From assembly GCA_964509295.1 (NCBI GenBank), contig CAZDWS010000005.1:1-64000 (forward strand): a stretch of 64,000 nucleotides of DNA. The letters are read 5' to 3'. Shown here piece by piece: positions 15,455 to 25,300 of this stretch (its first letter is position 1; each line of letters opens with the position of its first letter). This DNA is from JBGSQR01 sp964509295 (lineage in GTDB: Bacteria > Desulfobacterota > Desulfuromonadia > Geobacterales > Pseudopelobacteraceae). A program made the position numbers and the translations under genes. The notes under the pieces were generated by a model that was not told where the DNA came from, did not search any database, and was given only the letters and a program-made list of their open reading frames with translations.

Positions 15455-17536
15455 CTATTTTTTTACAGCATTTGCTTCGGCCATTACCTTCTGAGACAAA
15501 TGAGTTGGAAGGTCTTCGTAGTGAGAAAACTCAATACTGAAAAGACCTCTATCGCTTGTCATTGATTTCAGATCATTTGAATATGCCAGCACTTCTGACA
15601 TGGGAACCACCGCCCGGATAATCTGCGAATTGGCTTTGGGCTCGACCCCGACTACCTTGCCGCGACGGGAGTTGAGATCTCCGATAACATCACCCATATT
15701 TTCATCAGGCACTGTCACTTTCAGATTTACAATCGGTTCAAGCAGAACCGGCTTGCAGACTTCCATCGCCTTTTTGAAAGCCATGGACCCGGCAACCTTG
15801 AAGGCCATCTCAGACGAATCTACAGTATGGAACGAACCATCATATAGAGCAACCCTGAAGTCAACCACCGGGAAACCGGCCAAAAAGCCATCTGCACATG
15901 CTTCCTGAATCCCTTTATCTACGGCGGGAATGTACTGGCGTGGAATCACACCCCCCACAATCTTGTCTTCAAAAACATAACCTTCGCCACGTCCCGTCGG
16001 AGACATTTCAATCCAGCAATCACCGTATTGACCTCGCCCACCGGACTGTTTTTTATACTTACCCTGAACCTTGGCTGACCCGCGGATTGTTTCCAGATAA
16101 GGTACTTTTGGCGTTTTAAGAACGACTTCAACACCGAACTTGCGCTTCAATTTTTCCACTATAACTTCCAGGTGCACCTGGCCCATACCGGAAATGATCA
16201 GCTCCTTGGTCTGGGTATCCCGGTGAGACTCCAGCGTCGGTTCTTCCTCAATCATACGGTGCAGGGCATTATGAATCTTGTCTTCATCAGCCTTGGTCTT
16301 AGGTTCAATGGCATAGGAAATGACGGGCAGCAACTGTTTTGCCGGTTCATAAAGGATCGGGCTGTTTGCGTCACAAAGCGTGTCACCGGTAACGGTTTCT
16401 TTCAGTTTTGCAACGGCAACGATGTCCCCTGCCACAGCTTGTTTGATCGGGTGTTGTTTTTTACCTTCCAGCTCATAAAGTTGACCGATACGCTCTTCAA
16501 CCCCTTTGGTGGAGTTGAAAATCGTGGAATCTGAATTCAACACACCGGAATAAACCCTGAAAATGGTGATCTTACCGGTATAGGGATCGGAGGTTGTCTT
16601 AAAAACCAGGGCCGAGAATGGCGCTTTTTCATCCGGTGCCCTTTCAATAATATCCCCGGTTTTGGGGTGAGTTCCAATGGCATTGGTTCTATCCAGTGGT
16701 GACGGCAGATAAGCGCAGGCTGCATCCAACAAGTGTGACACGCCTATGTTGGCCGTTGCCGAACCACACAAAACCGCGGTAAAAGTATTCCGCATGGTAC
16801 CGATTCTAAGGCCGTCTCTGATCTCTTCTTCGGTAAGCTCTCCGGTTTCAAGATACTTTTCCGTAAGCTCATCATAAGCCTCGGCAACAATTTCAACCAT
16901 ATGTTCGCGCAGCCTGGCTGCTTCTTCCTGACAATCTACAGGGACAGGGCCTTCAGTAAATGTGCCGGAACCATCTTTGGCATAAAAACAGGCTTTCATG
17001 GTTACCAGATCAATAACACCCTGAAAATCAAGCTCGGATCCAATGGGCATCTGAATAGCTACTCCACGAGCTCCAAGCATTTTTTCCATATCATCAATGG
17101 CACGCAGAAAGCTGGCCCGTTCACGGTCCATTTTATTAACAAAAGCCAAACGGGGAATTTCAAACTCGTTAGACCAGTTCCAGATTTCCTCGGTCTGGGC
17201 TTTGACACCGGAAATTGCTGACAAAATCACCATTGCTCCGTCTAATGTTCTCATACAGGCACGGGTATCTGCGATAAAGTTGCCGTATCCGGGAGTATCC
17301 ACTATATGCAACGAGTGTTCTTTCCACTCACAGTGATCCAGAGCAGAAGTAATCGATATTTTACGTTTAATTTCTTCGGGTTCAAAATCCATGGTAGAGG
17401 TACCGTCATCCACGCGCCCCAACCGGTCAATCATTTTTGTATCAAATAAAATTGCCTCAGCCAGTGAGGTCTTGCCTGCGCCACCATGTGCGATGATACC
17501 CAGATTACGGATCTTGCTCGTGTCAAACCGTCCCAT
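15455..17536 (-). CDS. fusA2: elongation factor G-like GTPase (EF-G2 type)
   Basis: A 693-residue translational GTPase with all five EF-G domains. The G1 motif reads AHGGAGKTSL rather than the canonical AHIDAGKTTT, G3 is VDTPGYGNF and G4 is NKMDRE; domain IV/V hallmarks include GGRGQYGDC and NSRRGKV. The altered G1 and GGRGQ segment fit the EF-G2 paralogue group found beside a canonical EF-G; whether it translocates ribosomes is not known from sequence. The start at 17536 follows AAAGGGGG; 22 residues of open frame upstream are ignored. It is 53 bases upstream of the SPOR gene start. Confidence 0.9.
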   Translation of the reverse strand: MGRFDTSKIRNLGIIAHGGAGKTSLAEAILFDTKMIDRLGRVDDGTSTMDFEPEEIKRKISITSALDHCEWKEHSLHIVDTPGYGNFIADTRACMRTLDGAMVILSAISGVKAQTEEIWNWSNEFEIPRLAFVNKMDRERASFLRAIDDMEKMLGARGVAIQMPIGSELDFQGVIDLVTMKACFYAKDGSGTFTEGPVPVDCQEEAARLREHMVEIVAEAYDELTEKYLETGELTEEEIRDGLRIGTMRNTFTAVLCGSATANIGVSHLLDAACAYLPSPLDRTNAIGTHPKTGDIIERAPDEKAPFSALVFKTTSDPYTGKITIFRVYSGVLNSDSTIFNSTKGVEERIGQLYELEGKKQHPIKQAVAGDIVAVAKLKETVTGDTLCDANSPILYEPAKQLLPVISYAIEPKTKADEDKIHNALHRMIEEEPTLESHRDTQTKELIISGMGQVHLEVIVEKLKRKFGVEVVLKTPKVPYLETIRGSAKVQGKYKKQSGGRGQYGDCWIEMSPTGRGEGYVFEDKIVGGVIPRQYIPAVDKGIQEACADGFLAGFPVVDFRVALYDGSFHTVDSSEMAFKVAGSMAFKKAMEVCKPVLLEPIVNLKVTVPDENMGDVIGDLNSRRGKVVGVEPKANSQIIRAVVPMSEVLAYSNDLKSMTSDRGLFSIEFSHYEDLPTHLSQKVMAEANAVKK

Positions 17537-17684
17537 ATAAAATCCCCCTTTGGAATGAATAACGCCGAATATCTGTTTCTGTAGCCGGTACAAACATCTC
17601 AAGTCAACGCGTCAACAAGACGCTCAATAAGCCTCCTTATGCAGGGATTCAAGCAAATATTTCATCACACATTTATAGACGAGT

Positions 17685-18449
17685 TCAACAATTTCTCTCG
17701 TAAAGTATTCTGAGACCATCCAGGGTTAAAAAGTCATCTACCTCATCAATGGTAAGAGATTCTGGCGCTATCAGGTTTGCCAGACCACCGGTGGCTATTA
17801 CTTTGGGGGTATCCTTACTTTCTGCCTTGATACGATTAACAACTCCGTCAACCAAACCGACATATCCGTAATAAATTCCTGACTGCATTGAATTCACTGT
17901 ATTTTTGGCAATGACATGCGGCGGTTTGGCAATATCAACCCGCTGCAACTTGCTGGCCCGTTGAAAAAGGGCTTCCATGGATATGGCAAGACCAGGGGCA
18001 ATGGCTCCTCCGCAGTAGTCACCACTGGCATTTACATAGTCAAAGGTCGTTGCCGTACCAAAATCAACAATTATCAACGAACACTTATGCTTCTCGTAGC
18101 CTGCAACAGCATTTACAATTCTGTCAGCTCCAACCTCTTTCGGGTTATCATAATGAATTGGCATGCCTGTCTTGATTCCTGGTCCGACTACGTACGGGGT
18201 GAGCTCAAAAAAGTCACGGGAAATGGCTTCCATTACTCCGGTCAAAGGTGGAACAACCGATGATATAATTGCAGCATCAACCGTTTTGAAGTCCAGACTG
18301 GCAGAGGCAAACAGGCTATGCAGCAGAACGCCGTATTCATCCGAAGTTCGAGACTTATCTGTTGAAAGGCGCCAGTTGCGAACCAGCTTCTTGCCATCAT
18401 AGATTCCAAGAACAATATTGCTATTACCAACATCTATAACAAGCAGCAT
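17685..18449 (-). CDS. coaX: type III pantothenate kinase
   Basis: A 254-residue ASKHA-fold kinase catalysing the first step of coenzyme A synthesis. Motifs are DVGNSNIVLGIYDG at the N-terminus, the central VGADRIVNAVAGY, DFGTATTFD and CGGAIAPG. The ATG directly abuts the birA stop codon with no spacer, so translation is coupled. birA-coaX is a common pairing. Confidence 0.96.
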   Translation of the reverse strand: MLLVIDVGNSNIVLGIYDGKKLVRNWRLSTDKSRTSDEYGVLLHSLFASASLDFKTVDAAIISSVVPPLTGVMEAISRDFFELTPYVVGPGIKTGMPIHYDNPKEVGADRIVNAVAGYEKHKCSLIIVDFGTATTFDYVNASGDYCGGAIAPGLAISMEALFQRASKLQRVDIAKPPHVIAKNTVNSMQSGIYYGYVGLVDGVVNRIKAESKDTPKVIATGGLANLIAPESLTIDEVDDFLTLDGLRILYERNC

Positions 18450-19427
18450 CTACATTACCCTCACATCACCTGAAATAACCCGCTCTACATCACCAACTGA
18501 CCTTTGCACCAACAGAGCACCGTCTGCATCAATACCTGCAAACATACCACTTAAAACCAGTTTCCCGGCATCACTGACTTCAACTTGCCTCCCTGCTGCG
18601 TTGCAGCGCTGCTGCCATTCTTTACGCACTGGGCCAAAACCTTTAGACAAAAATTCCAAGTAAAGCATGTCTAACTCACTTAGCATGGCTGCGGCAAACT
18701 GCACCCGTCCGACCGGACGCCCCTGTTCAAGCAACAATGAAGTGGCTGGACTCCTTAAATCCGTCGGGAACTGGTCATTATTCATATTAAGATTTACACC
18801 GATACCCAGTATCACGAAATTAACTCGGTCTGTTTCTGAGCTCATTTCATTTAACAGCCCGGCAATCTTTCGCCCGCCAATCAGAACATCATTTGGCCAT
18901 TTAATTTCCGGCTTGAGGTCTGTAGTTGACTCAACTGCCCGTGCCACAGCCACCGCTGACAGAAAGGTCAGCTGTGCCGCTTCAGCAGGCATTACTGAGG
19001 GTCTCAGGATTATGGATGTATAAAGATTGACGCCTTTTGGAGAAGACCAGACCCTGCCAAGACGCCCTTTACCACCACTTTGGGAGTCAGCCAGTACAAC
19101 GGTTCCCTCCGGGGCTCCCTGTTCCGCCAACCGAAAGGCATCGGCATTTGTAGATATGGTCTCGTCCAGGCAGATCAGGTTTTTACCAATAACATCAGAC
19201 TTGATTTGTGCAGCGACTTCTTCTTTGATTAATGTGTCAGGGGCGGAAATCATCTGATAGCCGCGAGACGGCACAGCCTCAATTACATACCCGGCCTTCC
19301 TCAGACTGTTAATATGTTTCCAGATGGCTGTGCGAGAGACATTAAGTTCCTGGCTGATTATTTCGCCGGAAACAAAGCCGCCCTGTTCGCGAAAAAGCTG
19401 GAGTATTGCTGATGAAACTTTTGACAA
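18450..19427 (-). CDS. birA: biotin operon repressor / biotin-protein ligase BirA
   Basis: A 325-residue bifunctional protein. Residues 1-65 form a winged helix-turn-helix (LNVSRTAIWKHINSLRKAGY). The ligase core has SGGKGRLGRVWSSPKG for biotinyl-AMP binding and the KWPNDV motif, with a C-terminal SH3-like domain. It biotinylates acetyl-CoA carboxylase carrier protein and can repress biotin genes. The start is TTG, supported by AAGGAG 8 bases upstream; no ATG is in frame nearby. Confidence 0.95.
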   Translation of the reverse strand: MSKVSSAILQLFREQGGFVSGEIISQELNVSRTAIWKHINSLRKAGYVIEAVPSRGYQMISAPDTLIKEEVAAQIKSDVIGKNLICLDETISTNADAFRLAEQGAPEGTVVLADSQSGGKGRLGRVWSSPKGVNLYTSIILRPSVMPAEAAQLTFLSAVAVARAVESTTDLKPEIKWPNDVLIGGRKIAGLLNEMSSETDRVNFVILGIGVNLNMNNDQFPTDLRSPATSLLLEQGRPVGRVQFAAAMLSELDMLYLEFLSKGFGPVRKEWQQRCNAAGRQVEVSDAGKLVLSGMFAGIDADGALLVQRSVGDVERVISGDVRVM

Positions 19428-19495
19428 GAAGACATCTCCTTAACCAGATAAAATCTTTAACACAAAAGGTCTTCGCAAATGTCAATTACACCGGC

Positions 19496-20320
19496 TTATA
19501 CAAACCTCATTGAAATATCCATTGAGCGCGGTGAATGGGTCAAAGCTCCTACGGAAATAATATCGACACCGGTCTCAGCAATTGCGCGCACCCTTTCAAG
19601 AGTTACTCCGCCTGATGCTTCAACCAGCACACGACCAGCGACCTTAGCCACCGCCGCAGTCATCTCCTCCAAAGTCATGTTGTCCAGCATGATGACATCG
19701 GCACCTGCAGCCAGCGCTTCATCAACCTGGTCAAGAGTCTCTGTCTCAACTTCAATTTTCAAGGTATGGGGAATATAGTCACGGGCGCGACTGACTGCTG
19801 CAGTAATTCCTCCCGCCGCTGCGATATGATTTTCCTTGATCAACACACCATCATAAAGGCCGGTTCGATGATTAAAACCGCCACCGATTCTCACAGCATA
19901 TTTTTCAAGTTCACGCAAACCCGGTGTAGTTTTGCGGGTATCAACTATACGCGCTTTAGTACCTTTAACAGCCTCAACATAAAGTGCCGTTATGGAGGCG
20001 ATACCAGAAAGGCGCTGCAGCAGATTTAGTGCCACCCGCTCCCCCATCAAGAGGTCGGCAGCATTTCCATGGGCATTGGCGATGATATCGCCGTTTGAAA
20101 CCCGCGCACCATCAGCAAGTGAAGAGGCAAAGGTAATTTCAGTGCTGAGACGTTTGAATACACGTTCAACAACAAACAAACCGGCCAGGACAAGATCTTC
20201 CTTGGCAATAAATCGCGCCGATGCAGGGAGCTGTTCTGAAAGAACCGCTTTTGTGGTTATATCTCCAGTGTGAATATCTTCGCGGAGAGCGTGGTCTATG
20301 AGACGGTCTAAAGATAGCAT
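19496..20320 (-). CDS. nadC: nicotinate-nucleotide pyrophosphorylase (carboxylating)
   Basis: A 274-residue quinolinate phosphoribosyltransferase of NAD biosynthesis. Signature residues are visible in VDTRKTTPGLRELEKYAV, GGGFNHRTGLYDGVLIKENH, IEVET and IMLDNM. A good AAGGTGG site precedes the ATG. It lies 68 bases upstream of birA, so nadC-birA-coaX probably form one cofactor operon. Confidence 0.97.
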   Translation of the reverse strand: MLSLDRLIDHALREDIHTGDITTKAVLSEQLPASARFIAKEDLVLAGLFVVERVFKRLSTEITFASSLADGARVSNGDIIANAHGNAADLLMGERVALNLLQRLSGIASITALYVEAVKGTKARIVDTRKTTPGLRELEKYAVRIGGGFNHRTGLYDGVLIKENHIAAAGGITAAVSRARDYIPHTLKIEVETETLDQVDEALAAGADVIMLDNMTLEEMTAAVAKVAGRVLVEASGGVTLERVRAIAETGVDIISVGALTHSPRSMDISMRFV

Positions 20321-20452
20321 GTGTCCACCTTAACAATTATGAAAATGCTATTTTGTATAACACAGGAACGGTGGTGTATCAACCGCAAAACCGGCTCGTA
20401 TTTTCAACGCACCATCAAACGCATGCCGATATAAAAAATATCTACTGATTAC

Positions 20453-20482
20453 AAAAAAGGCGTCCACCGGCAAATGGACGCC
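20453..20482 (-). terminator. terminator after the GGDEF gene at 20515
   Basis: GGCGTCCA (20459-20466)/TGGACGCC (20475-20482), an 8-base-pair GC-rich stem followed on the reverse strand by six T. Confidence 0.88.
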
Positions 20483-20514
20483 CAATTCACAAAACTATTT
20501 AATAGTATCCCGCA

Positions 20515-21435
20515 TCATTTTTTTCTCTTATCTATAATGTAACTGCTTTTATCTGATAATTTGGCCTGTGTCTTTAGTTCTGCTGCGACCTCGGCCACCC
20601 TGGCAAAATGATCCAGACTTTCAGATTCTGTTGAAACAACGGCTATGGATAATGAAAGCAAAGGGATCTGTTCCAGTTCTCCCTTGCGATTAGTGCTTAT
20701 GTAGTACCCCTGCGACCTGGTTCTTTCATCAAAAAGGTCAAGTACGATTTTGTCATAGTTGTTTATGATGGTTTTGCAAATCGATTCCGCCCTTTGAAAT
20801 GGGACAATACAGACGAAGTCATCTCCCCCTACGTGCCCACAAAACCCTCCGCCACTATCGATAACCGCATTATACATAATTCTGGCCAGCATACGAAGAA
20901 CCTCATCCCCATGCGAGAAACCATATACATCATTGTAGGGTTTGAACTGATTGATATCAAGGTAGCAGACCGCATAAGGCTTCCCAATAGCTTCATTTAC
21001 AGCCTTTTGAATAGAAGTGTTGCCAGGCAGGCGGCTCAGCGGATTGTTATCAAAAACACGCTTGATGCGAGACAACGCTAACTGTATCCGCTGGTACAAT
21101 TCATCAACCGGTAGTGGCAATACGACAAAATCGTCCAAAGGACAGTTATCCCAATCTGTCCAATGCCCTTCGGCTTTTCGCAACAACCCGATTATCGGCA
21201 CCGTACTAAAGAAAATATCTCCGCGCAAAATGCTGACCACAGAAATTGCCCTATCATAGTCCCCAGCGAGATCAACCAACATCACTTCCGGAGGATCGGA
21301 ATATAAAGTGCCCAGTAAACCCTGCGTTTTGGAAATACAAACAACCTGCAGCCCCTTTTTACATAAGCCTGTTGTTGTTTCCAAACATAGCGCAGAATCA
21401 AACGAGACCAATATTGTTTTAACAGGGTCGGACAT
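20515..21435 (-). CDS. receiver-like/GGDEF protein with GGDDF site
   Basis: A 306-residue cytoplasmic protein. The first ~125 residues look like a receiver domain (VMLVDLAGDYDRA, PIIGLLRK, DDFVVLPLPVDEL), and residues about 130-300 are a GGDEF domain: LPGNTSIQ, YLDINQFKPYNDVYGFSHGD, and GGDDF at the signature. The canonical GG[D/E]EF glutamate is Asp, so diguanylate cyclase activity is uncertain. It begins 1 base after the HDOD gene stop, so it is third in a leftward operon (22598, 22279, 21435). Confidence 0.85.
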   Translation of the reverse strand: MSDPVKTILVSFDSALCLETTTGLCKKGLQVVCISKTQGLLGTLYSDPPEVMLVDLAGDYDRAISVVSILRGDIFFSTVPIIGLLRKAEGHWTDWDNCPLDDFVVLPLPVDELYQRIQLALSRIKRVFDNNPLSRLPGNTSIQKAVNEAIGKPYAVCYLDINQFKPYNDVYGFSHGDEVLRMLARIMYNAVIDSGGGFCGHVGGDDFVCIVPFQRAESICKTIINNYDKIVLDLFDERTRSQGYYISTNRKGELEQIPLLSLSIAVVSTESESLDHFARVAEVAAELKTQAKLSDKSSYIIDKRKK

Positions 21436-21436
21436 T

Positions 21437-22279
21437 TCAGGCCTGCATTTCTATGCTGAAGTTTTTTACATCAATAAGCTTCTCTTCCAACTCTTCAATA
21501 ATTTCAGCCAAAAGCTGCTCAGTCATACCAAGCGCATCCCACGTCTCCTGCTGAATACGCGGTACATAAATGTCTCCACTGTCCCCAAAGCCACTGGCCT
21601 TGACTAACACATCAGCCATCTGAACCACTGAAACCTTAATTCTGTGATTGCTGGAAAGAGTCACATCATGATGAAACGATATGGGGTCACTTAGTTTTTC
21701 CGGCAAAAACCAGCTTTTTGCCAGCCAGCCACCAATCTCGGCATGGTCAGTACCAAGCACCTGCATCTCTGCTTCAGAAAGGTAGATCTGTTTTTCATTA
21801 GCCAACTGTATAATTTCTTCAGATTCTTTACTACACTTAAGACCTATCACGATCCTGCCAATATCATGTAGCAGTGCGGCGGTAGATATTTCCTCGCATT
21901 CGGGTATGGCAAGTTTCCGCGCAATCAGGTTAGCAGCGGCTGCTACTCCCAGCGAATGCTCCCATAAACCAAGACTGTTCTTCTCCATAATTTCCAAAAA
22001 CGTTGATGAAAGTGCCAGACTTTTTACAACATTCACACCAAGCAGAATCATTGCGTTGGAAATTGTCGATACCCTGTTGAATCCATAGGATGGCGAATTA
22101 GCCAATCTTAGTATTCTGGCAGAAAGAACCTGATCAGATGTGACTATATTAGCCATTTCATGAATAGTGGATTTTTCATCTTCCGAAAGAGCATTGAGTC
22201 TTATTATGACTCCCGGTAAAGTCGGCAGAGTCTTTGTATCCATGATAACTTTTTTTAAATCATTATGCCTATCTCCCAC
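21437..22279 (-). CDS. HDOD-domain signalling protein
   Basis: About 280 residues, an HDOD domain: LPTLPGVIIRLNALSEDE, SDQVLSARILRLANSPSYG, LLGVNVVKSLAL and ALLHDIGRIVIG, with His-Asp retained. HDOD proteins regulate signalling, motility or c-di-GMP systems and usually lack a known enzymatic activity. The GTG at 22279 has GGGAG 6 bases upstream and is preferred; in-frame ATGs at 22285 and 22324 have no suitable site. It overlaps the end of the preceding gene (22269) by about 10 bases. Confidence 0.85.
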   Translation of the reverse strand: MGDRHNDLKKVIMDTKTLPTLPGVIIRLNALSEDEKSTIHEMANIVTSDQVLSARILRLANSPSYGFNRVSTISNAMILLGVNVVKSLALSSTFLEIMEKNSLGLWEHSLGVAAAANLIARKLAIPECEEISTAALLHDIGRIVIGLKCSKESEEIIQLANEKQIYLSEAEMQVLGTDHAEIGGWLAKSWFLPEKLSDPISFHHDVTLSSNHRIKVSVVQMADVLVKASGFGDSGDIYVPRIQQETWDALGMTEQLLAEIIEELEEKLIDVKNFSIEMQA

Positions 22280-22598
22280 AATCATCTCCCATGGATCGTT
22301 TAAGAAAAGCGGTATAAATCTCATGAACCTTCATTGTAAGGGTGTCATTGCGAACCTTGTCAAAACGGCAATCAAGATCTTTAAGTATAGCTTCAACAGC
22401 AGGCTCCCCCTCCTGCTCTATCGGTCTCCCCTTGACATAAAGCGACTTGATACCCATCAGATCGAATCGCCTGATCATCTCACCGGTTATTACAACATCC
22501 TTGCCGCAGATTGGAACATTAGACGAACTGTCATTGCGACAGACTTCCCGGGCAAGAACCATTCCCTCAGCAACCATATGTAACGGTATCATCTGCAT
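22269..22598 (-). CDS. small protein preceding HDOD protein, unknown function
   Basis: A 109-residue soluble protein. The opening MQMIPLHMVAEGMVLAREV resembles the N-terminal module found before HD-GYP domains, and a segment MIRRFDLMGIKSLYVKGRP follows. The rest is helical. It is first in the leftward operon with the HDOD and GGDEF genes and overlaps the HDOD start, which suggests a stoichiometric partner. No catalytic residues are recognisable. Confidence 0.7.
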   Translation of the reverse strand: MQMIPLHMVAEGMVLAREVCRNDSSSNVPICGKDVVITGEMIRRFDLMGIKSLYVKGRPIEQEGEPAVEAILKDLDCRFDKVRNDTLTMKVHEIYTAFLKRSMGDDCGR

Positions 22599-22885
22599 AT
22601 CTCACACATCCTTTACTCATGCAAAAAATAACCATATCCGTAAATAGATACTATTCTAACATAGAATCATAACAATGGTAGCCAGCTGTATATATCTTTA
22701 TTACATTCCATTTTTTTGCCATATTTAGCAGCGGCCTTCATTTGTTATCATTATTTTTACAGTGCCGGGACCGTATTTAATTCTGTTGAAAACTACGCAT
22801 TACAAATGTATCATATCACATTAAAGTTTCAAGACGGTCGCTCAGCAAAAGGCTCTCAAGCGAACAGGTTACGAAGGAGTTTATT

Positions 22886-23596
22886 TTGGCAACAACAGAT
22901 TCAAGCATGAATCGGACTGATTACTTTGATTTTGCTCGGCTGGAGCAGATAATTAAAGAAGGCAACTACGACATCAATGCTCTTCTTCCTGTCCTTAAAC
23001 GTTTTTCAGAGGACTTCACAAAACAGGAGCAGCAGATTGCCAAATTGACCAAGGAGAATAAGGATCTGAATCTCCATCTGGTTGAAATATCACGCTCACT
23101 TGAACATGCCAGCAGAATTGATCCGATGACAGGCCTTGCCAATCGGCGTGATATAATGGAAAAGATTACTCGCGAATACAGCCGGGCAACCAGACATAAA
23201 ACCACTTTTTCCATTATTCTGGCAGACGTGGACAACTTCAAACAAATCAATGAGACCTACGGATTTAATGCAGGCGATGATGTGCTAGTGGAAATTTCAC
23301 GAGTCCTGATGAGTTGCCTGCGCAACGAAGACATTTGTGCCCGCTGGAAAGGCGAAGCGTTCCTGATACTGCTACCGGAAACCCCTGCAAACGGTGCAAC
23401 CACTGTAGCTACAAAGATCCATGAATCCATAGACATGACAGAATTCAAGGCGCAAAAACCGGGCATCCGTACCACCGTCAGCCTGGGAATATGTGAATAC
23501 AGTTCAGACCAGACTCTGTTTGATTGCATCATAAGGGCTGAACAGGCCCTGAAGAAAGCCAAGGATGGTGGAAAAAACCGGCTCTGCATCGCCTGA
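22886..23596 (+). CDS. GGDEF-family protein with degenerate active site
   Basis: A 236-residue cytoplasmic protein: an N-terminal helical part with a coiled coil (about residues 45-75), then a GGDEF domain opening IDPMTGLANRRDIME and IILADVDNFKQINETYG. The signature that should read GG[D/E]EF is KGEAF (in RWKGEAFLILLP), so the first Gly and the catalytic acid are lost and cyclase activity is unlikely. The TTG start is supported by AAGGAG 7 bases upstream; the next ATG (22907) has none. The gene is single, with a terminator behind it, and diverges from the HDOD operon. Confidence 0.85.
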   Translation: MATTDSSMNRTDYFDFARLEQIIKEGNYDINALLPVLKRFSEDFTKQEQQIAKLTKENKDLNLHLVEISRSLEHASRIDPMTGLANRRDIMEKITREYSRATRHKTTFSIILADVDNFKQINETYGFNAGDDVLVEISRVLMSCLRNEDICARWKGEAFLILLPETPANGATTVATKIHESIDMTEFKAQKPGIRTTVSLGICEYSSDQTLFDCIIRAEQALKKAKDGGKNRLCIA

Positions 23597-23618
23597 CACA
23601 TTAACAAGTTACAAATAT

Positions 23619-23653
23619 AAAACCCCGCAATCTGATTAGATTGCGGGGTTTTT
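23619..23653. terminator. bidirectional terminator
   Basis: AAAACCCCGCAATC (from 23619)/GATTGCGGGGTTTTT (to 23653), a long perfect stem with a 6-base loop between the convergent GGDEF and ROK genes. Confidence 0.93.
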
Positions 23654-23704
23654 AAAACTCAGAGTTGCCTGAGATAAAGTCGGACCTGGATACAACAAAA
23701 TATC

Positions 23705-24643
23705 TTAGACAACAGTTTCCCTTACCATCCCCGCTGCTCCCAGCAACCCTGCGTCATCTGCCAAAGTTCCGGCAATAATTTTCAAGTCACTGCCAATTTC
23801 ACGAAAACAACGTTTTCCAAGTTCTTTTCGCATTGCCGGCAAAAGCAGTTCCAGGCTTTCACTGACTCCTCCACAGACAATTATCGCCTCAAGATTTAAT
23901 GTATTGACTAACGATGCTAAACCGATCCCTAGCCAGCTTCCCGCCGTTTCAAATGCCTTTAAAGCAACCTGATCACCCTTTTTCGCTAAACCGGCAACGA
24001 TGGCCGCATCCAACAGAAGCTCCCCCCCATCAGGATGCCCGGAAAAAAGTTCCATGGCATATCGGACTATTGCACCAGCAGAAACATACTGTTCAAGACA
24101 CCCGTTATTGCCGCATGGACAAGGCAAGCCATCCGGCTTGACCGTAATGTGACCGAACTCGGAGGCAAAACCGTTCACCCCGCTCCAGAGGTTACCATCC
24201 AGAATCAGACCACTGCCAAGCCCGGTTCCGATACTGATCACCATGAATGATCTGAAATCCGTACCTGCGCCATAGATATATTCTCCCATGGCAATTGCAT
24301 TTGCATCGTTTCCGCAAATTGCTGGTAAACCGGTGGCAACTTCCAGAAATTTGGTCAGGTTCAACCCGTCAAGGGGCTTCATGTTTACCGATGAATGGAT
24401 TACTCCATCTCTGCTGACCAGACCTGGCACTCCTACGCCTATTCCTGAAACCGTTTGAGACAATGTATTTGCAAAATCCTGCATTTCAGTAATTCCAGCC
24501 AGCAATCTTTTACAGAAAGCCTCCCTGCCCTCCGAAATACTGCTTACAGAACGACTTCGAGACAAAATTATTCCCGAATCGTCCACCAGAGCAAAACGCA
24601 GGTTTGTACCGCCGATATCTATACCTATATAAAAACGTTCCAC
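23705..24643 (-). CDS. ROK-family sugar kinase (glucokinase type)
   Basis: A 312-residue ROK-family kinase. The phosphate-binding loop GIDIGGTNLRFALVDD lies at the N-terminus. The catalytic Asp is in GNDANAIAMGEYIYGAG, followed by SIGTGLGSGLILDG and the ROK zinc motif ending CPCGNNGCLEQY. Glucose is the likely substrate by family, not proven. The start is GTG with GAGG 8 bases upstream. It lies 13 bases downstream of the HIT gene, so they are likely co-transcribed. Confidence 0.9.
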   Translation of the reverse strand: MERFYIGIDIGGTNLRFALVDDSGIILSRSRSVSSISEGREAFCKRLLAGITEMQDFANTLSQTVSGIGVGVPGLVSRDGVIHSSVNMKPLDGLNLTKFLEVATGLPAICGNDANAIAMGEYIYGAGTDFRSFMVISIGTGLGSGLILDGNLWSGVNGFASEFGHITVKPDGLPCPCGNNGCLEQYVSAGAIVRYAMELFSGHPDGGELLLDAAIVAGLAKKGDQVALKAFETAGSWLGIGLASLVNTLNLEAIIVCGGVSESLELLLPAMRKELGKRCFREIGSDLKIIAGTLADDAGLLGAAGMVRETVV

Positions 24644-24656
24644 TTTATAAACCTCA

Positions 24657-25142
24657 TTAAAGAGAGCTGAGCGCTTCGTACAACATGTCGTAGGTTATCA
24701 TCAATCCTTCCGGGATAACCCTGATATCACCCACAACTGTCATGAAATTTGAATCCCCGATCCACCGTGGCACAATATGAATATGGAGATGATCTTCTAT
24801 GCCTGCTCCAGCGCCACGACCCAAATTAACGCCGATATTAAAACCATCGGGCCGGGCAATCTTCTGCAGCAGGTTTTTCGCCCGCCGAACAGATTTCATC
24901 AAATCCAGCATCTCCACATCTGACAACTCATCAAGGTCCGAGGTATGGCGCTTGGGTGCTGCCATCATATGACCGTTCGTATAAGGGAAACGGTTCAACA
25001 TGATCAGAGAATGTTCCGTTCGCTCCAAAACAAGTTTTTCACGATCTTCTTCAGTGTTCCAGGCTGTACAAAAAACACAGCCCTCTGCACTGGAAATAGA
25101 CTTGATATAGCTCATACGCCAGGGTGCCCAGATTCTGTCCAT
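24657..25142 (-). CDS. HIT-family nucleotide hydrolase/transferase
   Basis: A 161-residue histidine-triad protein resembling Ap4A phosphorylase-like members. The N-terminal CVFC pair may bind zinc, GHMMAAPKRHTSDLDEL is the substrate-side strand, and the catalytic triad is HLHIHIVPRW. The ATG follows a GGGGGAGAG site. It precedes the ROK kinase gene. Confidence 0.93.
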   Translation of the reverse strand: MDRIWAPWRMSYIKSISSAEGCVFCTAWNTEEDREKLVLERTEHSLIMLNRFPYTNGHMMAAPKRHTSDLDELSDVEMLDLMKSVRRAKNLLQKIARPDGFNIGVNLGRGAGAGIEDHLHIHIVPRWIGDSNFMTVVGDIRVIPEGLMITYDMLYEALSSL

Positions 25143-25300
25143 CTCTCCCCCTTGTAATTATAAACAGTGGTTTGACAGCAGTCATTAAACAGAAGTTTTG
25201 ACAAAATACACGATTATATTTGATAAAAAAAATAAAAAAGGCGGGGTAGTGCCCAAAAACAGCACACACTGCAAACTCAAACAAAGGTAGGAACTACAAT

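Noticed and set aside
22716..22910. A 64-codon forward frame before the GGDEF gene
   Set aside because: No ribosome site, overlaps the supported start of the GGDEF gene, and its sequence has no domain.
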